Part shown: positions 58,534-64,000 of the stretch, piece after piece
Layout of the letters: the number at the start of each line of letters is the position of its first letter
How positions within the stretch are numbered: position 1 is the first letter of the stretch
NCBI RefSeq assembly: GCF_022761035.1
Contig: NZ_JAKWJP010000001.1
Location: 496,001 to 560,000, forward strand
Reading direction: 5' to 3'
DNA length: 64,000 bases
From: Microbacterium sp. SS28
Lineage (GTDB): Bacteria; Actinomycetota; Actinomycetes; Actinomycetales; Microbacteriaceae
Notes under the pieces: model-generated
What the model saw: the letters and a program-made list of their open reading frames with translations, nothing else
Told to the model about the DNA's origin: nothing
Databases searched by the model: none
Program-made: the position numbers and the translations under genes

Positions 58534-58896
58534 ATGCCCAGCGTCTCTGAACTGCTCTCAGCCAACCTGCACGAGGTGTTCGGCAACCGAGACGCCCTCG
58601 CCAGGCGCAAGGCAGTCGATTGGGTGTACTCGGAGGACGTCATGTTCACCGACCCCGAGGGCGCCGTTCAGGGACGATCAGCCGTAAACGACAAGGCAGC
58701 AGCGCTGCTCGCCGACGTTCCCAGCGACTTCGTGTTCGTCGAAGATGGAGAGCGTTACGTCGGCACGGACATCGGCGCGCTCGCCTGGGCATTCGGTCCG
58801 ACCGGTGCTCCCGTCGCTCGCGGCATTGACGTCATCACGGTCGCCAACGAGACGATCACAAGCCTTCGCACCTTCCTTATCGACACCAGCATGTAG
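58534..58896 (+). CDS. SnoaL-like (NTF2 fold) protein
   Basis: 120 residues. LLSANLHEVFGNRDALARRKAVDWVYSEDVMFTDPEGAVQGRSAVNDKAAALLADVPSDFVFVEDGERYVGTDIGALAWAFGP is a SnoaL-like domain of unknown function. ATG 58534 has only a weak upstream site; an overlapping ATG lies at 58526 in another frame. Confidence 0.8.
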   Translation: MPSVSELLSANLHEVFGNRDALARRKAVDWVYSEDVMFTDPEGAVQGRSAVNDKAAALLADVPSDFVFVEDGERYVGTDIGALAWAFGPTGAPVARGIDVITVANETITSLRTFLIDTSM

Positions 58897-59084
58897 TCGC
58901 TCAGGGTGGAATATGCGACCGCTCATCGGCCGGCATCCGCGCACGAGGAGAAGCGATCGGGATTCGGCAGCGACTCTGGGTCGATCGCGCCGCCTGGTTT
59001 CCGCTGCGCGCCGGGCATCACGGGCCTGGAGATCCGCCACCCCCGGACGTGTGCTCACCTGAGCACCGTTCCGCCGGCCGATCG

Positions 59085-59561
59085 TCAACTGCGGGCCGGC
59101 CCAGACCACCCGGTGATGAATCCTTGATGGCGGTGGTGCATCCGTCCCGCGTCGATGGGGGCCGTCTCGTGGCCCGCCAGCTCCTGCACCCACAGCGGCT
59201 GCTGGTCGATCGTCACCGACCCCACGCCGGCCGTGAAATAAGCGACGATCGGAGGACTCGCAACGAACTCGGCCGCGAAGGGACCGACACCACTGACGCG
59301 CACCACGGCGTCGCGCGAACGCAGATCGCGCATGAGCACAGCGAACGCTTCGGGATCGTCAGATGCTGGTACCTGCGGTGCCACCGGCAACTGCGAGCGC
59401 AGCTCGCGGAGGATATCTTGGCGCTGCGTCGCCGAAAGTCGAGCGAAGGCGGCGGCGTAGGCCTTGTCGGCGACGTTCGCGGGAACGTTTCCCAGTAGAT
59501 ATGCATATCGCCCGATCTGCTCGTCTTCGCTGATCGCGTGATGCGCGTGTCGCCTCTTCAC
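59085..59561 (-). CDS. Conserved hypothetical protein, 158 aa
   Basis: 158 residues from GTG 59561, preceded by the strong site AGGAGGAG. Begins with a basic run KRRHAHHAISEDEQIGRYAYLLGNVPANVADKAYAAAFARLSATQRQDILRELRSQL, followed by a helical domain and a C-terminal Gly/Pro segment. I recall this start block from actinobacterial proteins of unknown function. No signal peptide or membrane helix. Confidence 0.75.
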   Translation of the reverse strand: MKRRHAHHAISEDEQIGRYAYLLGNVPANVADKAYAAAFARLSATQRQDILRELRSQLPVAPQVPASDDPEAFAVLMRDLRSRDAVVRVSGVGPFAAEFVASPPIVAYFTAGVGSVTIDQQPLWVQELAGHETAPIDAGRMHHRHQGFITGWSGPARS

Positions 59562-60000
59562 GGCTCCTCCTGACCTGGGGGTCAGAGTACGCCGACCGAA
59601 TCGCTCAGTCGATGGGCGCGCTGATCGCAGACCCGGCTTTCGCCGGCACGGCGATCCTGCCGAGAGGACTCTGACGGGGATCCTGTGGCGGTTTCCAAAC
59701 GGGAGGGACTGGGCAAATACCGTGGCGGTCGAGAACCGCGTCGTGTCCTGCTCCGCTGAGGGACCCTTTTGATGCACGAAGAACGCGTACTCCGGCACAG
59801 ACCAGAAGCGGCGCTCTCGCTGGTCGGCGGTCCTCGTGCGGAGTGCGGTGACCGTGGAGCGCCGCAGGACCGGCGCGCAGCCCGCCGTCACGTCGAAGAT
59901 CGAAGGCCCGGGGTCCACCCTTGCGTGATCGGGTGCAGCCATATCCATCGTCGGCCGACACCGATAACGTCGATGTGTTGGCATCCGTAAGGGAGCGGCG
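59562..60000. other. 439-base gap
   Basis: No convincing gene. Frames on either strand lack ribosome-binding sites and have Arg/Ser/Pro-rich shadow-like composition. It likely contains promoters for the two flanking divergent genes. Confidence 0.45.
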
Positions 60001-60462
60001 ATGAGCACTTCTGCGCACGATCTGTCCTTGCTAGATGATCCGGTCGCGCAGCAGCTGCTCGCGTCACCGGTCCTGGCCAGGCTTGCGTACAACTGGTCCG
60101 ATGGAACGCCCCGGGTGGTGCCCATCTGGTTCCACTGGGACGGTCGGAACGTCGTCGTGGCCAGTCCGCCGGGGGCGCCGAAGGTGAAGGTGCTGGGCAG
60201 CCGGCCCGAAGTCGCGGTCACCATCGACACCGAGACGTTCCCTTACCGAGTGCTGTCGATCCGAGGGCGGGCGGAGATGGACATGCTCAGTGATGTCGCA
60301 CCCGAGTACGCCGCGGCGGCGGAACGGTACTTTGGCGAGGAACAGGGACGAGCGTGGGTGGTGCAACTCCGTGGCCGGCCGATGTGTCGAATTCGCATCG
60401 TGCCCGAGTGGGTCAACATCCTCGACTTCGAAACGCGTCTTCCGAGCGCCCTGAGCTTGTAG
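60001..60462 (+). CDS. Pyridoxamine-phosphate-oxidase-like flavin/F420-binding protein
   Basis: 153 residues; ATG behind GGGAGCGG. Split-barrel fold: LARLAYNWSDGTPRVVPIWFHWDGRNVVVASPPGAPKVKVLGSRPEVAVTIDTETFPYRVLSIRGRAEM, as in PPOX-class F420- or FMN-dependent enzymes. Cofactor unknown. Neighbouring NADP-dependent F420-like dehydrogenase makes an F420 link possible. Confidence 0.83.
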   Translation: MSTSAHDLSLLDDPVAQQLLASPVLARLAYNWSDGTPRVVPIWFHWDGRNVVVASPPGAPKVKVLGSRPEVAVTIDTETFPYRVLSIRGRAEMDMLSDVAPEYAAAAERYFGEEQGRAWVVQLRGRPMCRIRIVPEWVNILDFETRLPSALSL

Positions 60463-60627
60463 TCGGCGCTCTGTCCCCTCGTCTCACGTGGGCGAGGTCC
60501 ACGTCGAACCCCGGTCTCGCCCCAGACAGGAGCTTGTGTCGCCAGCTGACGACGACGGTGCCACGGATGTGAACGGTCGGAGGGCCCCGCTGTCATGTCG
60601 ACATCGCACTTCCTGAGCGCCAAGCCT

Positions 60628-61338
60628 CTAGTCAGCGGATGCAGGCGAGTTTCGTGCTGCCAGAGCCGCTGCTCGGCGAAGGCCGCGTTGCGACGTGGGA
60701 AAGCGGTCGATCATGGCTTGCAGCTCTGCGGCATCCACGTCGGCGCCGAACGGCTCCGTGCCGGGTTCCAATTTGGCCCCGTCGGCGAGCTGGCGCAGCC
60801 GGACCGGGTGGAAGCCGATGTCGTTGACGATGCTGGCGACGAGGTCGAGCGCCTCGGCGTCGTCTGCGGCGACGCCGATGGCCTTGCGGTCTGTTTGACC
60901 GGCGGGTCGCGCCTCGTCCTCGAGGTCGGTGTAACCCATGTGATTGAACGCCTTGACGACCCGCGACGCGGATAGGTGATTCTGCACGATTTCGCTGCTT
61001 GATGTGAGTGGATCGGTGAACTCGGCTTGGACGCCGTCCGCCGCCCACCAGTAGTTCATGGCGTCGATTACGAGTTTGCCCGCCAGCGCGTTCGCGGGAA
61101 TCTCCCGGTACTTGTTGAGCGGGAGGGCGAGGATGACGATCTCGGCTTGCTGAGCCACAGCGGCCGCGGTCGTGGCCGTTGCCCCGTGGGCGAGGACGTC
61201 GTGCGGCAGTGCGATTCGCTTCGGGTCGCCGGATCCGGCGATCAGCACCCGATAGCCGGCGGCCGCGGCCAGTCGCGCGAGGACCACACCGAACTTGCCG
61301 GCACCGAGGATGCCGATCACAGGCTTATCTGCAGTCAT
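60628..61338 (-). CDS. NAD(P)-binding oxidoreductase, F420:NADP oxidoreductase-like
   Basis: 236 residues from ATG 61338. Rossmann motif GILGAGKFGVVLARLAAAAGYRVLIAGSGDP, then VILALPLNKYREIPANALAGKLVIDAMNYWWAADG, VVKAFNHMGY, IGVAADDAEALDLVASIVNDIGFHPVRLRQLADGAKLEPGTEPFG. It belongs to the family of NADP-dependent F420 reductases and related dehydrogenases; cofactor use is inferred. Confidence 0.85.
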   Translation of the reverse strand: MTADKPVIGILGAGKFGVVLARLAAAAGYRVLIAGSGDPKRIALPHDVLAHGATATTAAAVAQQAEIVILALPLNKYREIPANALAGKLVIDAMNYWWAADGVQAEFTDPLTSSSEIVQNHLSASRVVKAFNHMGYTDLEDEARPAGQTDRKAIGVAADDAEALDLVASIVNDIGFHPVRLRQLADGAKLEPGTEPFGADVDAAELQAMIDRFPTSQRGLRRAAALAARNSPASAD

Positions 61339-61761
61339 GCAGGTCCGAGCCCTCCATCCATGATCCCCGCGACACATCCACTCCCAACATCATCTTCATG
61401 CAATCAGCACTCAGCTGCGTTCACGCCGGACGCGGCATTCGACCTACGACATCCCAGGTCAGAGAAGATGGGCTGGCTGCGGGGCTGCTCGGCGCCGGGG
61501 GTCCGCAGCCCTCGACCCGTCTCGTCTCGAGCCCACGAGCGCCTGCTCAACGCGGTTAGCGACCCTCGTCCGACAATGCGCTGCGGATTCGTCGACGACT
61601 CCGACACCTCCGCCGCCTCCCCGGGATTGCCTTTAGAGTCAGACGATTCTCAGGCGCGTCGATGCATTCGGCGCTCAGACGGAGTAGACACCGAGTAGAA
61701 GTCGAGTCCATGGCTCTTGAACCTTTTGTGAATGCAAGATTCGCTGGCCAGACCTGGGATG
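61339..61761. other. 423-base gap between dehydrogenase and tRNA-Thr
   Basis: No clear gene. It lies directly beyond the 3' end of the tRNA-Thr gene, the usual side for integrative elements, but no integrase, second tRNA end or insertion sequence was seen in the window. Confidence 0.45.
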
Positions 61762-61837
61762 TGGAGCCACCTAAGGGAATCGAACCCTTGACCTATTCAT
61801 TACGAGTGAATCGCTCTGCCGACTGAGCTAAGGTGGC
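61762..61837 (-). tRNA. tRNA-Thr (anticodon CGT)
   Basis: On the minus strand GCCACCTTAGCTCAGTCGG opens the cloverleaf. The anticodon arm is ATTCA-CTCGTAA-TGAAT, giving CGT, and the T arm contains GGTTCGATTCC. The acceptor arm closes as AGGTGGC-T and is followed by an encoded CCA, 76 bases in total. Confidence 0.95.
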
Positions 61838-62037
61838 GCACCTCGCTTGCGCGGGGCACGATGAACGATCTTACAGGGTCTTCGAGGTGCTCGCGAACCG
61901 AGGCCGGCTCCGACCGTACGGAGGCCGGAGTTTCACGATGTTACGCGCTGATTTCGAACCGCTGAGAACCGCGCCTAGCCTCGAATAGGCACCGCGAAGA
62001 GGCGAACGCGGTCCGAGACGGTCGCGCTCGCGGTCGA

Positions 62038-62052
62038 CACCGCACTGCGGTG
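62038..62052 (+). promoter_or_regulatory. Short hairpin in metQ leader
   Basis: CACCGC-ACT-GCGGTG forms a 6-bp stem 25 bases before metQ. The 240-base leader region also holds a TAGCCT box near 61976. No known SAM riboswitch pattern could be recognised. Confidence 0.3.
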
Positions 62053-62077
62053 CCACCGACAGACCAGGAGCACGATC

Positions 62078-62977
62078 ATGTCCAAGAAGATCTTCACCGC
62101 AGCAGCGCTCGCCCTTCCCCTCGCCCTCGTCCTCGGAGGCTGCGCAAGCGGCGCCGACACTGCCGGCGGCTCGTCCGCCGAGGCCGCGCCGGAGGTCGTC
62201 CGCATCGGCGTCGTCGGCGCCGGCGACCCGTACTGGGAGACGTACAAGGAGGCGGCTGCCGCGGAGGGCATCGAGATCGAGCTCGTCGACTTCACGGAGT
62301 ACACGCAGCCCAACCCCGCGCTCTCGGCCGATGAGCTGGACCTGAACCAGTTCCAGCACGTCATCTACCTCGCGACGTACAACGTCAACAGCGACGACGA
62401 CCTCGAGCCCGTCGGCGCGACGGCGATCTACCCGCTCGGCCTGTACTCGACGCAGTACGACGACGTCGCCGACATCCCCGAGGGATCGAAGGTCGCCGTG
62501 CCGAACGACGAGTCCAACCAGGCCCGTGGCCTGCTCGTGCTGCAGTCGGCCGGCCTCATCGAGCTCGAGGACGGCGGATCGATCTTCTCGACCGTCGCCG
62601 ACGTCCTCCCGTCGTCCAAGGTCACGGTCGAGGCGCTCGACGCAGCCTTCACCGCCACGTCGCTGCCCGATGTCGCCGCCGCGATCATCAACAACGACTT
62701 CATCGAGGACGCGGGCCTCGAGCCCAGCGACGCGATCGCGCAGGACGACCCGAGCGACCCCACCGCGTTCCCCTACATCAACATCTTCGCGGCCCGCGCC
62801 GCGGACGCCGACAACCCGACCTACCTCAAGCTCGTCGAGATCTACCAGAACACGCAGGACGTGCTCGACGGCGTGCAGGAGGCTTCGGGCGGCTCGGCCG
62901 TGTTCGTCAAGACGCCGGCCGCCGACCTCGTCAGCTCGCTGCACGACGTCGAGGACGACATCCGCGCCAACCAGTAA
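62078..62977 (+). CDS. metQ: Methionine ABC transporter substrate-binding lipoprotein
   Basis: 299 residues; ATG follows AGGAGCACG. Signal peptide MSKKIFTAAALALPLALVLGG with lipobox Cys22. NlpA/MetQ sequence: VVRIGVVGAGDPYWETYKEAAAAEGIEIELVDFTEYTQPNPALSADELDLNQFQHVIYLATYNV, and ALDAAFTATSLPDVAAAIINNDFIEDAGL. Binds methionine outside the cell for the ABC importer whose ATPase follows. Confidence 0.94.
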   Translation: MSKKIFTAAALALPLALVLGGCASGADTAGGSSAEAAPEVVRIGVVGAGDPYWETYKEAAAAEGIEIELVDFTEYTQPNPALSADELDLNQFQHVIYLATYNVNSDDDLEPVGATAIYPLGLYSTQYDDVADIPEGSKVAVPNDESNQARGLLVLQSAGLIELEDGGSIFSTVADVLPSSKVTVEALDAAFTATSLPDVAAAIINNDFIEDAGLEPSDAIAQDDPSDPTAFPYINIFAARAADADNPTYLKLVEIYQNTQDVLDGVQEASGGSAVFVKTPAADLVSSLHDVEDDIRANQ

Positions 62978-62990
62978 GCAGTCCCCTCTC

Positions 62991-63027
62991 GCGTGTGCGG
63001 CCCGTTCTCGGAGCGGGCCGCACACGC
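62991..63027 (+). terminator. 14-bp hairpin between metQ and metN
   Basis: GCGTGTGCGGCCCG (62991-63004) and CGGGCCGCACACGC (63014-63027) pair perfectly around a 9-base loop, 24 bases before metN. It may attenuate transcription so that more MetQ than MetN is made. Confidence 0.6.
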
Positions 63028-63050
63028 GTGCGTCACTCCAGGAGCAGCGC

Positions 63051-64000
63051 ATGACGCTCATCCGCCTGACCGGCGTCACCAAGTCCTTCCCCGCGGCATC
63101 GAAGGATGCCGCCCCGACCGTCGCCGTCGACGACGTGTCGCTCGAGATCGCCGCAGGCGAGATCTGCGGCATCATCGGCTACTCGGGTGCCGGCAAGAGC
63201 ACCGTGCTCCGCCTCGTCAACGCGCTCGAGACGCCCACTTCGGGCTCGATCGAGATCGACGACCGCGAGATCAGGAAGCTCTCGGAGCGCGAACTGCGCA
63301 CGCTCCGCGGCGACATCGGCATGATCTTCCAGCAGTTCAACCTCTTCGACTCGCGCACGGTCGCGGGCAACGTCGCCTATCCGCTCGAAGTCGCCCGCCG
63401 TCCGCGCGCCGAGATCGCGGCGCGCGTCGACGAGCTGCTGCGCTTCGTGGGCCTCGCCGACAAGGCGCGCAACTACCCCGAGCAGCTCTCCGGCGGCCAG
63501 AAGCAGCGCGTCGGCATCGCCCGCGCGCTCGCGACGAGTCCCCGCATTCTGCTCGCCGACGAGGCGACGAGCGCGCTGGACCCCGACACGACGCAAGAGG
63601 TGCTCGCGCTCCTGCGGCGTGTCAACCGCGAGCTCGGCATCACGATCCTCGTCATCACGCACGAGATGGACGTCATCCGCACGCTCGCCGACCGCGTCAT
63701 CGTCATGGAGGGCGGGCGCATCATCGAGGCGGGCGAGGTCTTCGACGTGCTGTCGGCCCCTCGGCATCCCGCGACGCAGCGGTTCGTCGCGAGCATCATC
63801 GAGGACGTCCCCGTGGGCGAGCAGCTCGCGACGCTGCGCGGACGCCACCCCGGCAGGATCGTGACGTTCACGATCCGCGACGGCGACGTCACACAGGCCG
63901 ACGTCTTCGCGGCGCTGTCGGCCCACGGCGTGCGCTTCGAGCTCATCCACGGCGGCATCAACGACATCCGCGGGCGCGTCTTCGGTCACCTGACCCTCGC
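63051..64000 (+). CDS. metN: Methionine ABC transporter ATP-binding protein (3' partial)
   Basis: At least 316 residues; open at the right edge. ATG 63051 follows AGGAGCAG. Walker A GYSGAGKST, Q loop FQQFNLFDSRTVAGNVAYPLEVAR, signature QLSGGQKQRVGIARALA, Walker B LLADEATSALDP, H loop THEMDVI. A C-terminal NIL-type regulatory domain begins about residue 270 (RIVTFTIRDGDVTQADVFAALSAHGVRFELIHGGINDI). Powers methionine import; the permease (metI) is presumably beyond the window. Confidence 0.95.
   Translation, partial: MTLIRLTGVTKSFPAASKDAAPTVAVDDVSLEIAAGEICGIIGYSGAGKSTVLRLVNALETPTSGSIEIDDREIRKLSERELRTLRGDIGMIFQQFNLFDSRTVAGNVAYPLEVARRPRAEIAARVDELLRFVGLADKARNYPEQLSGGQKQRVGIARALATSPRILLADEATSALDPDTTQEVLALLRRVNRELGITILVITHEMDVIRTLADRVIVMEGGRIIEAGEVFDVLSAPRHPATQRFVASIIEDVPVGEQLATLRGRHPGRIVTFTIRDGDVTQADVFAALSAHGVRFELIHGGINDIRGRVFGHLTL

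Noticed and set aside
61339..61761. Phage or integrative-element attachment site next to tRNA-Thr
   Set aside because: No integrase and no second copy of the tRNA 3' end found by eye in the window; kept only as a hypothesis.
61838..62077. SAM riboswitch upstream of metQ
   Set aside because: Expected for a methionine transporter, but no SAM-I, SAM-II or SAM-IV core pattern could be recognised by eye; only a short hairpin is visible. A covariance-model search would decide.
61871..63175. Minus-strand open frame overlapping metQ
   Set aside because: Arg/Val/Asp-rich shadow of metQ, which has a signal peptide, lipobox and family motifs.

Overview
The window is about 64 kb of very GC-rich DNA with GAC/GTC/CTC/GCG-biased codons, ATGA and GTGA start/stop overlaps, many GTG starts and a frequent GGATGCC word. 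Together these suggest a high-GC actinobacterium of the Microbacteriaceae, most likely Microbacterium or a close relative. This is inferred from style and gene content, not from a marker gene.

Left part (1-7.1 kb): a two-protease module made of a small partial protein, an intracellular subtilisin-like protease with an NPFART repeat, and a TPR-CHAT caspase-like protease. It is followed by a small unknown gene and a von Willebrand A protein.

7.2-17.6 kb is a nitrogen/methylamine block. An ammonium transporter diverges from gmaS-mgsABC (gamma-glutamylmethylamide synthetase and N-methylglutamate synthase). The run continues with a HutD-like protein, a monomeric sarcosine-oxidase-type flavoenzyme, a zinc amidohydrolase, an XRE-cupin regulator and a siderophore-interacting protein. 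A GlnR-like box lies in the divergent promoter region. I infer that methylamine nitrogen is moved to glutamate and the N-methyl group then removed by the flavoenzyme.

17.8-21.6 kb holds a PadR-controlled DHA2 exporter, an unknown gene and a TetR regulator. 21.6-26.1 kb is a five-gene biotin-type operon plus one: bioY, an acyl-CoA-ligase-like gene, an unusual thiolase, bioM, bioN and a CHY zinc-finger gene. A tandem palindromic operator sits between it and the divergent TetR gene.

26-42.8 kb is mixed housekeeping and accessory content: SDR/DUF2867 protein, P-loop kinase, lipoprotein, SF1 helicase, cupin, DUF1801, DEAD-box RNA helicase, GyrI-like protein, ZIP-like transporter, TetR plus exporter, NTF2-like and GNAT proteins, and a sugar catabolic set (TIM-barrel isomerase, Gfo/Idh dehydrogenase, MFS) with a palindromic operator.

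42.9-51.9 kb carries an acyl-CoA dehydrogenase / PIG-L-methyltransferase fusion / GT2 operon, small membrane proteins, a stand-alone TOPRIM protein, an alpha/beta hydrolase, an ECF42-type sigma factor with its DGPF partner, and a VOC protein. 52-61.8 kb is looser, with long non-coding gaps and less biased codons (ECF sigma factor and membrane partner, lipoproteins, aldehyde dehydrogenase, small enzymes). It ends at a tRNA-Thr(CGT) gene whose 3' end faces it. The window closes with metQ and metN of a methionine importer; metN runs off the right edge.

A recurrent pattern is a TANNNT box 5-7 bases before a start codon in genes lacking a clear Shine-Dalgarno site, which implies many leaderless transcripts.
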